DNA of 64,000 nucleotides from Peteryoungia aggregata LMG 23059 (GTDB lineage: Bacteria; Pseudomonadota; Alphaproteobacteria; Rhizobiales; Rhizobiaceae): positions 310,001-374,000 of the forward strand of contig NZ_JAUSUW010000002.1 in NCBI RefSeq assembly GCF_030814435.1, given 5' to 3'. A program made the position numbers and the translations under genes. Below are positions 1-9,057 of the stretch, piece by piece. Numbering within the stretch: the stretch's first letter is position 1; each line of letters opens with the position of its first letter. The notes beneath the pieces were generated by a model, which was given only the letters and a program-made list of their open reading frames with translations, was not told the DNA's origin and did not search any database.

Positions 1-361
1 CCCACAACGGAATGGTGAGCAGCAGGAAGATGGTTGGCAGGCTCTTCGGCGACGCCCTCTTCGAGAGGTAGTAGGCCAGCGGATAGGCAATAGCGAAACA
101 GATGGCGGTCACGATCGAGGAATAGAGGACCGTCCAGACAAAGACAGAGATGTGGATCGGGCTCTGGAAGAAGGTCAGGTAGTTCTTGAGCGTATAGACA
201 TCCTTCGGGCCGCCCATCTCCTGCACCGGCAGATAGGGCCGGAAGGAGTTCTCGAACAGATAGAGGTTTGGCACGATCACCAGCAGCAGGAGCCAGAAGG
301 CGACCAGCAGGCACATGATCAGGGTCAGGCCGCCACCATAACGTTCGACGAGGTCCTTCAT
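1..361 (-). CDS. Polyamine-type ABC transporter permease (partial, C-terminus off the left edge)
   Basis: Only the first 120 codons lie in the window. The protein opens with a short charged stretch, then a strongly hydrophobic helix (residues about 11-32, MCLLVAFWLLLLVIVPNLYL), a periplasmic segment with a KNYLTFF-like motif, and the start of the next membrane segments. This is the layout of PotB/PotH-type inner-membrane permeases of spermidine/putrescine importers. Its ATG overlaps the TGA of the upstream ATPase gene (ATGA), so the two are translationally coupled. It is the third gene of a minus-strand operon after the binding protein and ATPase. Exact substrate is unknown. Confidence 0.85.
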   Translation of the reverse strand, partial: MKDLVERYGGGLTLIMCLLVAFWLLLLVIVPNLYLFENSFRPYLPVQEMGGPKDVYTLKNYLTFFQSPIHISVFVWTVLYSSIVTAICFAIAYPLAYYLSKRASPKSLPTIFLLLTIPLW

Positions 362-1452
362 GCTGGCTCTGCCGCGCTGGTGGTGGTTTCGTCGGCAAGG
401 ATGAAGGCGTGGTCCATATCGAAGTTGGCAAACAGCCGGGCGCCGCGTTCCGGAATGGCGGCTGATCCGTCGTTGCGAATTTCGGAGACGAGCACCCGGC
501 CCGAGGCATCCTGCGTCTTGATCGAGATGAAATTGCCCTCAAAGGCAATGTCCGTGACTTCTACCGCAATCGTGTTGCCATCTGCTTCGCCGGCATCCAG
601 GCGCACATGCTCCGGGCGGACGTAGAGTTTTGCGCCACTATCGATGTCAGCGCCAAGCTTGCCGCGAAAAACGCCATTCTCGGTCTGGAAATCGCCGACG
701 GCACCCGAGCGGGCAGAAAGCGTGCCCGTGAAGCAATTGGTTTCGCCGACGAAGGTTGCAACGAAGCCATTTGCAGGATTGTTGTAGACCTCGCGGGGGG
801 CTGCCACCTGCTGCAGCTTGCCATGCGACATGACGGCAACCCGGTCGGACATGGCAAGCGCCTCACCCTGGTCATGGGTGATGTAGATGAAAGTGACATT
901 GGTACGCTTCTGGATCGCGCGCAGTTCGGCGCGCATGTGCTGGCGCAACTTCAGATCCAGCGCCGACAAAGGCTCGTCGAGCAGCATGACGGAGGGTTCG
1001 ACGGCCAGCGCGCGGGCAATGGCCACGCGCTGCTTCTGACCACCCGAGAGCTGGCTGACCGCCTTGTCGGCCGCGTTCGGCAGATCGACGAGGGCCAGAA
1101 GTTCCTCTGCCTTCCGGCGGCGGGTCTTCTTGTCGACACCTCTCGCCTCCAGCCCAAAGGCGATGTTTTCCCAGATCGGCATCAGCGGAAAGAGTGCGAG
1201 GTTCTGGAAGATCAGCGCCGTGGGACGCTGATTGGGGCGCTGCCCCTGCATATCCTTGCCGCCGATCCGGATTGTGCCTGACGTTGGCGCGATGAAGCCC
1301 GAAACCATGCGCAGAATGGTTGTCTTGCCGCAGCCGGACGGACCGAGAAAGGAGAAGAATTCACCGGCCCCGATTGACAGCGACACATTGTCGACGGCGC
1401 GGAACGTGCCGAAATCGGCGCATACATCTTGAAGTTCGACACTGGCACTCAT
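358..1452 (-). CDS. Polyamine/iron-type ABC transporter ATPase (PotA-like)
   Basis: A 364-residue nucleotide-binding protein that powers import by the adjoining permease. Walker A is GPSGCGKTT, the signature is LSGGQKQR and Walker B is VMLLDEPLSALD, followed by the switch histidine in ITHDQGEA. The last 120 residues form a TOBE-type regulatory domain (YVRPEHVRL), as in PotA, FbpC and UgpC. The reading frame is open further upstream, but the start at MSASVELQDV is chosen because it begins just before the first beta strand and lies downstream of the binding-protein stop. Neighbouring ureohydrolase and binding protein favour a polyamine or guanidino substrate over iron. Confidence 0.9.
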   Translation of the reverse strand: MSASVELQDVCADFGTFRAVDNVSLSIGAGEFFSFLGPSGCGKTTILRMVSGFIAPTSGTIRIGGKDMQGQRPNQRPTALIFQNLALFPLMPIWENIAFGLEARGVDKKTRRRKAEELLALVDLPNAADKAVSQLSGGQKQRVAIARALAVEPSVMLLDEPLSALDLKLRQHMRAELRAIQKRTNVTFIYITHDQGEALAMSDRVAVMSHGKLQQVAAPREVYNNPANGFVATFVGETNCFTGTLSARSGAVGDFQTENGVFRGKLGADIDSGAKLYVRPEHVRLDAGEADGNTIAVEVTDIAFEGNFISIKTQDASGRVLVSEIRNDGSAAIPERGARLFANFDMDHAFILADETTTSAAEPA

Positions 1453-1500
1453 TGCGTGTGGTTCATTCCCTTGGCCCGGCGCGGGCTTCGTTTGGCTCCG

Positions 1501-1526
1501 ATGCCGGCCGCAAAGGCGGCCGGCAT
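1501..1526 (-). promoter_or_regulatory. Perfect intercistronic hairpin between binding-protein and ATPase genes
   Basis: A perfect 11-bp inverted repeat (ATGCCGGCCGC / GCGGCCGGCAT) closed by an AAAG tetraloop lies between the binding-protein stop and the ATPase start. No T-tract follows, so it is more likely an RNA-stabilising or attenuating hairpin that keeps binding-protein mRNA in excess than a full terminator. A hairpin of the same stem length and loop occurs after the binding-protein gene at 14055-15644. Confidence 0.7.
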
Positions 1527-1541
1527 GATCCGTCAAATCGC

Positions 1542-2675
1542 TCAGGCAGCCTTGTACTTGTCGGCATATTCGCCGCGCTTGGCGAGGAACCATGCGGCCT
1601 GGCTCGGCCACCAATAGAGCTTGCTCACGGCATCGCCGGGGAAGCTTGCCTTGTAGAATTCGGAGACGGTCGGATCCATGAGGTCGATGCCGCCCTTGCC
1701 GACGGGATTTGCCGAGAAGGCGGTGGCCCAGAGGGCGGAGCCTTCTGCCGTCGACACCCATTTGGCGAATTCATGCGCCTGTTCGACATTCTTGGCGTTC
1801 TTCAGCAGGACCAGGCCCTGGTTCCAGGCAAAGGCGCCTTCCTTCGGGGCGACGTAGCTGTAGCCGCCTTCCTTCTTCAGGTTGAAGCCGGTGGAATCCC
1901 AGCAGAGGCCGAGGACCGCGCCATTGGTGCGGAAGGCCGCCTGTGCGTCATTCTCGCCAGACCAGAACTGGACGATGTTGCCCTTGGCCTTGATCGCCTC
2001 TGCAAGGACAATGTCCCAGAGCTCGACCATGGTCGCTTCGTCCTTGTAGCCGTCGATCCACGGCTTCGGAAGCTTGCCTTCGGCATCGAGCCAACGGCCC
2101 ATGGCGGCAAGGGCCGAATGGCCGCGGACCGTGATCTGGTTGTCCGGGTTGAACAGGTCGGCGAGGCTTGCCTTGCCATATTCCGTCGGGAAGTCGGTGG
2201 TGTTGTAAACAAGCGCTTCCGTGCCCCAGACGGAGGGCACGATCAGCTTCTGGCCGTCGATTGTTGCCAGCTCATCAGCGGAGCCATCCGCCAGACCTGG
2301 GGCATAGTTGTCGAGAGCGAGCTTGCTCGTATCCCAGCCCTGGAGCAAGCCATTGGAGTTCCAGGCTGAGACACGGTCGAGCGTCGGCTCGACAACATCG
2401 GATGTGCCTGTTTCAAGAGAGATCTTCGCCTGGGCGAACATCGTGTCCTGGTCGGGCTGCTCGGTGAAGTTGACCTTGATTCCGGTCGCCTTCTCGAAGG
2501 CGGGGAAAACCTTTTCGGCCATGCCAGGATAGCCGGCCCAGCCGGTGAAGTTCAGCTCGCCGGACGAGGCCAGCGCACTGGAGGAAATGAGGGCGGGGGC
2601 GGCCAGCAGGCCGGCACCGGCTGCGGAGGTTTTCAAAAGGGTACGGCGTGTCAGCGGTTTGGTAAATAAGGTCAT
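1542..2675 (-). CDS. Periplasmic polyamine-type solute-binding protein, Tat-exported
   Basis: A 377-residue extracellular binding protein. The N-terminus carries a twin-arginine signal (LTRRTLLKTSAAGAG followed by a hydrophobic stretch and an ALA-S cleavage site near residue 34). The mature part begins ELNFTGWAGYPG and resembles PotD/PotF-like group 1 binding proteins. The start at MTLFTKP is preceded by a GGGAGC Shine-Dalgarno; the longer frame adds 13 residues without a better site. It delivers substrate to the permease and ATPase encoded downstream and sits 75 bp after the ureohydrolase gene, suggesting a guanidino compound or polyamine ligand. Confidence 0.88.
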   Translation of the reverse strand: MTLFTKPLTRRTLLKTSAAGAGLLAAPALISSSALASSGELNFTGWAGYPGMAEKVFPAFEKATGIKVNFTEQPDQDTMFAQAKISLETGTSDVVEPTLDRVSAWNSNGLLQGWDTSKLALDNYAPGLADGSADELATIDGQKLIVPSVWGTEALVYNTTDFPTEYGKASLADLFNPDNQITVRGHSALAAMGRWLDAEGKLPKPWIDGYKDEATMVELWDIVLAEAIKAKGNIVQFWSGENDAQAAFRTNGAVLGLCWDSTGFNLKKEGGYSYVAPKEGAFAWNQGLVLLKNAKNVEQAHEFAKWVSTAEGSALWATAFSANPVGKGGIDLMDPTVSEFYKASFPGDAVSKLYWWPSQAAWFLAKRGEYADKYKAA

Positions 2676-2750
2676 TGCTAAGCTCCCAGTTTCTTCAGGT
2701 TCCCGTAGTTGCAACAGCCGGTTTTCCGGTCTTCTGTTCTGATGTGAGTT

Positions 2751-3725
2751 TCAGCGTCCAGCCTGGCGCGCCTTGCATTCGGCAAGCACGCACAAGAGTT
2801 CGAACATGATGGTGACGCCGAGGAAGGCTGTCGCGCCGCTCGTATCGAAAGGCGGCGACACCTCGACCAGATCGGCGCCAATGATGTTGAGGCCTCTCAA
2901 TCCCCGGACGACTTCCAGCGCCTGGAAACTGTTCGGGCCGCCGATCTCCGGCGTTCCGGTGCCCGGCGCAAAGGCCGGGTCGATGAAGTCGATGTCGTAG
3001 CTGACATAGGTTTCGCCGGAGCCTGCGATCGCGCGCGCCTCTGCCATCACGTCTGCGACACCCCGGGCGTGGAATTCCTCGATCGGAATGACCCGGATGC
3101 CGACCGCATCGGCAAAGTCGCGGTCTTCGAAATCATAGGCGGGGCCTCTGATGCCGATCATGCAGACGCGCTTGGGATCGAGCAGACCTTCCTCCACCGC
3201 GCGGCGAAACGGGGTGCCATGGGTGTATTTGAAGCCACCGAAATAGGAGTGGAAGAGATCCGTATGGCTGTCGAAATGCACCATGCCGAGGGGGCGGTCC
3301 TTCGCCAGAGCCCTGAGGATCGGCAGCGTGCAGAGATGGTCGCCGCCGGCGCTCAGAGGACGGATGCCGGCATTGACCACCTTTGAATAAAAGGCGGTGA
3401 TGCGGGCCATCGAATCCTGAACATCGGCGGGGTTCGGGCCGACATCACCGAGGTCGGCGCAGCGCGCCAGCTCAAACGGCTTGGTTCGCGTCACGCCATT
3501 CTGACTGCGGATCATGGTCGAGTAGTCCCGCAACTGGCGCGGCGCATGGCGCGGACCTGGCCTGTTTGTTGTGCCGCCGTCCCAGGGAACGCCGATCAAT
3601 CCGATCTCGACTTCAGAGATCCTGTCATCGTCGAAGGTGATGTGTGGCAGGCGCATGAAGGTGGCGATGCCCGCAAAACGGGGAAGGTCGAAGCCGGAAA
3701 CCGGTTGGAAGTCGCCAGAATTCAT
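2751..3725 (-). CDS. Agmatinase-family ureohydrolase
   Basis: A 324-residue manganese ureohydrolase of the arginase/agmatinase family, hydrolysing a guanidino compound to urea and an amine. Metal-ligand motifs are in order: GGDH (His130), the DxHxD element as DSHTD (Asp152, His154, Asp156), and SYDIDFIDP (Asp244, Asp246). The common form of the second motif is DAHTD, so the Ser at 153 is a small deviation. It appears to be the first gene of the polyamine-type ABC operon. Candidate substrates are agmatine, 4-guanidinobutyrate, 3-guanidinopropionate or guanidine; the sequence alone does not decide. Confidence 0.85.
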   Translation of the reverse strand: MNSGDFQPVSGFDLPRFAGIATFMRLPHITFDDDRISEVEIGLIGVPWDGGTTNRPGPRHAPRQLRDYSTMIRSQNGVTRTKPFELARCADLGDVGPNPADVQDSMARITAFYSKVVNAGIRPLSAGGDHLCTLPILRALAKDRPLGMVHFDSHTDLFHSYFGGFKYTHGTPFRRAVEEGLLDPKRVCMIGIRGPAYDFEDRDFADAVGIRVIPIEEFHARGVADVMAEARAIAGSGETYVSYDIDFIDPAFAPGTGTPEIGGPNSFQALEVVRGLRGLNIIGADLVEVSPPFDTSGATAFLGVTIMFELLCVLAECKARQAGR

Positions 3726-4142
3726 TCAGTCCTCTGCAGCTTTACGCGCTGTCATTCGACGAACAAGCTAACACGAAGAAGGCGCCTGACAACAATAGAT
3801 CATCAGCAACATTCGCAATTTTGATGTATACCATCCATATTGCCGCCACATATCCGTAGCCTGTCTAAATAACGCCCTCCTTGATGTTGAAAAATTTCGC
3901 ACGATGCCGTTATTTTGTGCGCTATTTTTTACTAATTTCGACATCGTCACTTAGTCAAAGTGGATTGATAGCTGAAATCCATATGAAATAAGCACTTCTC
4001 TCTGCTGAAGCGCTACCGCCTGCTTCCCGGCTTGACTGGCTCCATGCTTGAAGACGGCTGGATCTGTCAGGTCACGACAGGTGGCCATATGACTGCTTGG
4101 CATGGCCGGGCTTCGGCTGGCTCGCGGCGTCAGGGGATTGGC
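3726..4142. promoter_or_regulatory. AT-rich divergent intergenic region
   Basis: About 417 bp separate the divergent ureohydrolase and TauE-like genes. The middle part (3780-3960) is markedly AT-rich compared with its surroundings and must hold the promoters for both operons. A possible imperfect dyad (CGCAC...GTGCG) lies around 3898-3922. The short open frame upstream of 4143 lacks a Shine-Dalgarno and was not called. No RNA gene is evident. Confidence 0.5.
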
Positions 4143-4883
4143 ATGGAAGCACTGATCATCGGCGCCGTTACGGTTGCCGCAGGTGCGTTCCGCGGTGTGA
4201 CCGGCTTCGGCTACGCGCTTGTGGCAGCCCTTGGCCTTGCCGGGATATCCTCACCGACGGGTATGGTGCCGTTCATTCTGATCAATGACCTCATGCTGAC
4301 TGCGTTTACCGTCGTCGATCGTGGAAGAAGCCCGATCGATTGGCGGGTCACTCGGGTTCTGATGGTCAGTGGCTTGATCGGGGCGCTGTGTGGAACCCTG
4401 CTCGTACCCTATCTGGCAGGAGAGGTGGCGCGCATCCTGGTCTCCGCCACGATCGTTGTTGCCGCCTGTGTTGCCCTGATCGCCAATCCGCCGGCCTGGC
4501 TTGCGCACAAGGCGCTTGGGATCGGCATCGGATTTATCACAGGCGTTCTTCTCTCCGCTTTCGCAGTCGGCGGCCCGCTCATTGCCGCCTGGCTTCTGGC
4601 AGGCGGCGTCAGGCGGGATTGCATTCGTGGAACGCTCGCGGTGTTTTTCGGCGTGGTCGACATCTTCACGTTGGCTGCGCGCGCCTCGATGGGGGAAATC
4701 GATGCCAATCTCTTGCATATGCTTGCGATCTACGCACCGCTGACCCTGGCTGGCTTTGCTGCAGGCTATGCCCTGTCGCATAGGCTGCAGCAGCATGTCT
4801 GGGATCGTGTGGCCGGTATCGGTCTCGTTTTCATCGCGATCGCCGGCCTGCTGCAAACCATTCATGCCATCGTAACCGCCTGA
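4143..4883 (+). CDS. TauE/SafE-family membrane exporter
   Basis: A 246-residue, almost entirely hydrophobic protein with about eight predicted membrane segments in two similar halves, matching the TauE/SafE (DUF81) family of sulfite/organosulfonate-type exporters. The first helix contains the family-typical G-x-T-G-x-G-Y element (RGVTGFGYALVA). The start is chosen at MEALIIGAV because AGGGGA precedes it at good spacing; the frame is open further upstream. It forms a two-gene unit with the following SDR. With the nearby aminotransferase and MocR regulator it could belong to a taurine-like pathway, but transported anion is unknown. Confidence 0.8.
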   Translation: MEALIIGAVTVAAGAFRGVTGFGYALVAALGLAGISSPTGMVPFILINDLMLTAFTVVDRGRSPIDWRVTRVLMVSGLIGALCGTLLVPYLAGEVARILVSATIVVAACVALIANPPAWLAHKALGIGIGFITGVLLSAFAVGGPLIAAWLLAGGVRRDCIRGTLAVFFGVVDIFTLAARASMGEIDANLLHMLAIYAPLTLAGFAAGYALSHRLQQHVWDRVAGIGLVFIAIAGLLQTIHAIVTA

Positions 4884-4917
4884 CCAAGACATGCCAAAGC
4901 CCAAGGAGACTTCGACC

Positions 4918-5670
4918 ATGCAGAAAACCGTTCTCGTTACCGGCGCCACATCGGGCTTCGGCAAAGCCATCGCGCAGCGCTTTGCCCGTGAAGGCTACCG
5001 CCTGGTGCTGACGGGCCGGCGCAAGGATCGGCTGGATACCCTGGTCGAGGAGCTTGGCGGAGCAGAACGCGTCACTTCGCTTTGCTTCGACATTCGCGAT
5101 GAGAAGGCGACGGCGGCAGCACTTGCGACACTTGCCGAGCCTTTTTCGAAGATCGACGTTCTCGTCAACAATGCCGGGCTGGCGCTGGGAACAGGGCCTG
5201 CTCAGGACAGCGATCTCGACCATTGGAGGACGATGATTGACACCAATGTCACGGGGCTTGTGACCATCACGCGACTGTTGCTCGATCAGCTGATCGAGCG
5301 GCGCGGGCTGATCGTCAATCTGGCCTCCATCGCGTCGAACTGGCCTTATCCGGGCGGCAATGTCTATGCCGGCACCAAGGCCTTTGTCCGGCAGTTTTCG
5401 CTGGGGTTGCGCAGCGATCTGTCAGCCAAGGGCGTGCGCGTGACGTCGATAGAGCCTGGTCTGTCGGAAAGCGAATTCACGCTGGTGCGCACCGGCGGTG
5501 ACCGCGAGGCCTATGACCGTCTCTATGCCGGAGCCAATCCGCTGCAGCCCGAAGACATTGCCGAGACTGTCGCTTGGGTGGCGTCACTGCCCGCCCACGT
5601 CAACATCAACAGCCTTGAAGTGATGCCGGTCAGCCAGTCCTGGGCGCCGTTCCAGATCCATCGGGGATGA
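4918..5670 (+). CDS. Short-chain dehydrogenase, YdfG-like
   Basis: A 250-residue classical SDR oxidoreductase. The cofactor motif is TGATSGFG (residues 8-15), GRRKDR nearby suggests NADP preference, NNAG follows, and the catalytic Ser (LASIAS), Tyr and Lys (YAGTK) are present. Length and the C-terminal ending in INSLEVMPVSQSW resemble YdfG-type 3-hydroxy acid (serine/3-hydroxypropionate) dehydrogenases. AAGGAG lies 8 bases before the chosen ATG, 34 bp after the exporter gene, so the two are probably cotranscribed. The true substrate is uncertain. Confidence 0.85.
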   Translation: MQKTVLVTGATSGFGKAIAQRFAREGYRLVLTGRRKDRLDTLVEELGGAERVTSLCFDIRDEKATAAALATLAEPFSKIDVLVNNAGLALGTGPAQDSDLDHWRTMIDTNVTGLVTITRLLLDQLIERRGLIVNLASIASNWPYPGGNVYAGTKAFVRQFSLGLRSDLSAKGVRVTSIEPGLSESEFTLVRTGGDREAYDRLYAGANPLQPEDIAETVAWVASLPAHVNINSLEVMPVSQSWAPFQIHRG

Positions 5671-5724
5671 GAAGGAGAGACTTGGGCTGCCTCTCCCTTA
5701 ATCCCTTCTGACCAGCGCTGACCG

Positions 5725-7107
5725 TCAGCCGAAGACGGTCGTCAGGGCGGTGCCGATGGCGTCGGTGATCTGATCGATATCCTGTTCGGTTGCGATCAGG
5801 GCAGGCGCCAGGCACAGCGTGTTGTTCAGGCCGTGCAGCGATCGGTTGGTCGCGCCGATCAGGACACCCTGTGCGGCACAGTTTGCGATAACCGCCTGGA
5901 CCAGCTTTTCCGGCACCGGCTCCTTGGTCTGCCGATCCGCCACAAGTTCTGCGCCGCAGAACAGGCCAGCGCCGCGAACATTGCCGATGACGGCGTGACG
6001 TTCCGACAGATCTTCAAGATTGGCGATCAGCCTTGCGCCCATCTGCAACGTGTTATCGAGAAGCCCCTCGTCCTCGATGATCCGCATGTTTTCCAGGGCC
6101 GCAGCAGGGCCGGCCACGCAGCCACCGAAGGTCGAGATATCGCGGAAATGCGACATCGGATCTTCGGGATCGTCCTTGAAAAGGTCGAAGATCTTCTCGG
6201 TGGTCGCGGTGCAGGAAATCGCCGCATAACCCGATGCCACGCCCTTGGCCATGGTAACAAAATCCGGCTCGATGCCGAAGTTCTGATAGCCAAACCACAT
6301 GCCGGTGCGCCCGACCCCGCAGACCACTTCGTCGATGTGAAGCAGGATGTCGTATTTCCGGCAGATCTCACCGACCTTCTGCCAATAACCCGCTGGAGGG
6401 ACGATCACACCGCCGCCTGCCGTGACCGGCTCCAGGCAGAGGAGGCCAATCGTATCCGGCCCCTCGCGCAGAATGACCTCCTCGATCGCTTCGGCGGCTC
6501 GCTCGCCGTAGTTGTCGATCGCGCCGTACTGGCTGCGATATTCGAGGCAATGTGGCACCTCGACGAAGCCGGGTGGCATCGGGCCATATTGCTCACGCCG
6601 CTGCGGCTGGCCGGCGGCGGCCAGCGTTCCGATCGTGGTGCCGTGATAATCGCGTTCGCGGTAGAGGATCTTGTACTTGCGTCCGCCATGGTGCCGATGG
6701 GCGATCTGACGCACCATCTTGAACACCTTCTCATTCGCTTCCGATCCGGAGTTCGAATAATAGACGCGCGTCAGTCCGGGCATTTTGGAGATCAGCTTGC
6801 GGGCAAATTCTGCCCCGGCAATGGAGCCGGCCGAATTGGCGAAGTAGTTGAGCTTGACCAGCTGATCGCGCACGGCATTGGCGATGCTGACCCGCCCGAA
6901 GCCGACATTGACGGTCCACACGCCGCCGGAAAGTGCATCGAGAAACTCGCGTCCGGTCGCATCCCAGAGCCGCATGCCGCGGCCTTCAACGAAGATGCGC
7001 GGATCATTGGTCTCCAGTGGCTTGTGCTGGAGAAGATGGTGCCAGACATGGGCGCGGTCGGCCTCAATGATGTCGCGGATGTCGTTGGGCTGCTGGACCA
7101 TGTTCAT
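5725..7107 (-). CDS. Class III pyridoxal-phosphate aminotransferase, taurine/omega-amine type
   Basis: A 460-residue fold-type I class III aminotransferase. Visible elements are the PLP phosphate-binding region (YYSNSGSEANE), the DYHGTT segment, the Asp of LLHIDEVVCGVGRTG and the Schiff-base lysine in TMAKGVASGY. The N-terminal block around TNDPRIFVEGRGMRLWDATG recalls taurine-pyruvate aminotransferases, but putrescine- or beta-alanine-pyruvate enzymes share this fold. It is downstream of a MocR regulator on the same strand and convergent with the SDR gene. A GGGAG site lies 11 bases before the first ATG; a second ATG two codons later is possible. Confidence 0.85.
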   Translation of the reverse strand: MNMVQQPNDIRDIIEADRAHVWHHLLQHKPLETNDPRIFVEGRGMRLWDATGREFLDALSGGVWTVNVGFGRVSIANAVRDQLVKLNYFANSAGSIAGAEFARKLISKMPGLTRVYYSNSGSEANEKVFKMVRQIAHRHHGGRKYKILYRERDYHGTTIGTLAAAGQPQRREQYGPMPPGFVEVPHCLEYRSQYGAIDNYGERAAEAIEEVILREGPDTIGLLCLEPVTAGGGVIVPPAGYWQKVGEICRKYDILLHIDEVVCGVGRTGMWFGYQNFGIEPDFVTMAKGVASGYAAISCTATTEKIFDLFKDDPEDPMSHFRDISTFGGCVAGPAAALENMRIIEDEGLLDNTLQMGARLIANLEDLSERHAVIGNVRGAGLFCGAELVADRQTKEPVPEKLVQAVIANCAAQGVLIGATNRSLHGLNNTLCLAPALIATEQDIDQITDAIGTALTTVFG

Positions 7108-7266
7108 GGCTGGAACGTCTCCCTTGGATCACGGGGTTGCCTGCCAACAGCCATCGGTTGTTCGCGAAGCGCTTCAGGACCCTGGTTTTACCACAGCGGC
7201 AGCGGCATGCCCCCCATGCGGGCCTCTGGCCCCCTCAAAACTCCCTTCTGGTTCCTGCGCTCAGCG

Positions 7267-8775
7267 TTACCATAGATCCTTGGCGCGTCGGCACTGCTCT
7301 TCGACGATCGCGCCGAGCTTGGCGAGTCCGCCCGCAATCCGGCTGGACGCAATGGAGCTGAAACCTATGCGGAAGCAATTGCGCCCCTGTGCTTGGTCTG
7401 CATAGAAGATATCCCCGGCCTCGATCAGGATGCCCTGTGCCTTTGCGATGGCGACAACCAAACGTGCATCGAGTTGCGGCGGGCCCTCCACCCAAAAACT
7501 TGAGGAACCGGCACCGCGCACCCAACGGCAGGAGGGCATGACGTGCGGCAGGGTCTCCGCAATCAGCCGCGCTCGCTCGGCTATCATCGAGCCGGTTTGG
7601 GCAAGATGCTGCCGATAGTGACCGAGCGCAATGAAAGTTGCGAGTGACCTCTGGTTGTTCGTGGGCGGGTGTCGCAGCATCAGCCTGCGCAGAACACGCA
7701 ACTCCTCGATCACCGGCTTTGTGGCGACGAGATAACCGATGCGCAATCCAGGCGCGAGAACCTTGGAGAAGCTGCCAACATAGATGACCCGTCCGGCCGC
7801 ATCCATGCTCTTCAGCGAGGGAATATCGCGATCGGCCTCGACCGACAGATCGGCGTCGTAATCATCTTCGACCAGAAGAAGATCGCTCCTGGTTGCCGCT
7901 TTAAGCAGCAGCTTGCGTCGTTCTTCCGGCATCACAGCCGTGGTCGGACACTGATGGCCTACCGTCACGAAGGCGATCTGGCATTCGGACAAGATCCGAT
8001 CTGGAACGACGCCCTGATGATCACTTGTGAGGAAGCGGGCATTGCGGGTAGCAAGGCTCACCATGTTGCGCAGATCCGGGTATCCGGGATTTTCCAGGCC
8101 GACTCGGGTTTCCCTGTCGATGAAGAGCTGAACGATCATCGCAAGCGCCTGCTGCGAGCCGATTGTGATGATGATTTCGTCGGGCTGTACGAAGATGCCC
8201 CGGCGTGGCAGCACCTGCAGCCTCAACTGCTCGATAAGATCTGGATCGTCGTCGTCAATCATATCGGCGGCCCAACCCTGTATCTCCTGGACAGTCGAGG
8301 TCGCCCTCACGGCCTCCCGCCAGTTGTTTGTCGGGAACAGCGCTGGGGCATACTGACCCGACAGGAAAGGATATGGATAGGAGCGCCAGTCGCGCGGCTT
8401 GGTAATATGGTGCAGCTGCGAGGGCCTGATGACAAACTTCTCGCCCAAGTTGGCGCAGCGTTTCTGGCTCGTTTTCATGGGTGCCGGTCTGATGTCGGCC
8501 GATACGAATATTCCGCTGCGATGATGTGAAACGAGGAACCCTTCGTCGATCAGCTGTTGATAGGCCGAGGTTACGGTGTTGCGCCCGACGCCGAGCATGG
8601 ACGCAAGGTGTCGCGACGAGGGGAGCCGGGTTTCGGCTGGCAGGGTTCCAGTCTCCGTCCCCCTGACGATCATGCGGCGGATCTGGATATGGAGCGGCGC
8701 ACCGCCACGGTCGACAGCATCGAATACGCGAGACCATGTGGTGTCTTCGGTTGAGGGCAACTGCGAGATCTTCAT
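7267..8775 (-). CDS. MocR/PdxR-type GntR transcriptional regulator
   Basis: A 502-residue chimeric regulator: an N-terminal GntR winged helix-turn-helix (residues about 25-95, with LPSSRHLASMLGVGRNTVTSAY) and a C-terminal domain shaped like a fold-type I aminotransferase, including the PLP lysine region GSFSKVLAPGLRIGY. Members sense PLP adducts of amines; TauR of taurine loci and GabR belong here. It sits upstream of the aminotransferase on the same strand with 159 bp between them and probably controls that gene and perhaps the divergent exporter operon. Effector is unknown. Confidence 0.88.
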   Translation of the reverse strand: MKISQLPSTEDTTWSRVFDAVDRGGAPLHIQIRRMIVRGTETGTLPAETRLPSSRHLASMLGVGRNTVTSAYQQLIDEGFLVSHHRSGIFVSADIRPAPMKTSQKRCANLGEKFVIRPSQLHHITKPRDWRSYPYPFLSGQYAPALFPTNNWREAVRATSTVQEIQGWAADMIDDDDPDLIEQLRLQVLPRRGIFVQPDEIIITIGSQQALAMIVQLFIDRETRVGLENPGYPDLRNMVSLATRNARFLTSDHQGVVPDRILSECQIAFVTVGHQCPTTAVMPEERRKLLLKAATRSDLLLVEDDYDADLSVEADRDIPSLKSMDAAGRVIYVGSFSKVLAPGLRIGYLVATKPVIEELRVLRRLMLRHPPTNNQRSLATFIALGHYRQHLAQTGSMIAERARLIAETLPHVMPSCRWVRGAGSSSFWVEGPPQLDARLVVAIAKAQGILIEAGDIFYADQAQGRNCFRIGFSSIASSRIAGGLAKLGAIVEEQCRRAKDLW

Positions 8776-9057
8776 GCCCGATCAAACGCAAGAAGCGGGC
8801 CATTTCTCGGTCGGCGCTTCACCGGAGTCTTCCTAACTTGGTGTGGCTGGCAAGTCGTCCCCGGTCATTCGGCCATAGACGGGAACGCGAAAAACAGAGT
8901 TGGTCGCCCGGTCCGGGCATAGGGTGAAAAGCGTCGTGTCCAACGGTGATAGTGATTGGGTTCAGTCTGCTTGCCGACCATTTTCGGGCATTTGCCCAGA
9001 TCGCCGGAAGCGGAGCGAAAGCCAGCATGGCTGGTTTTGCCGCGCGAGAAATGCCCG

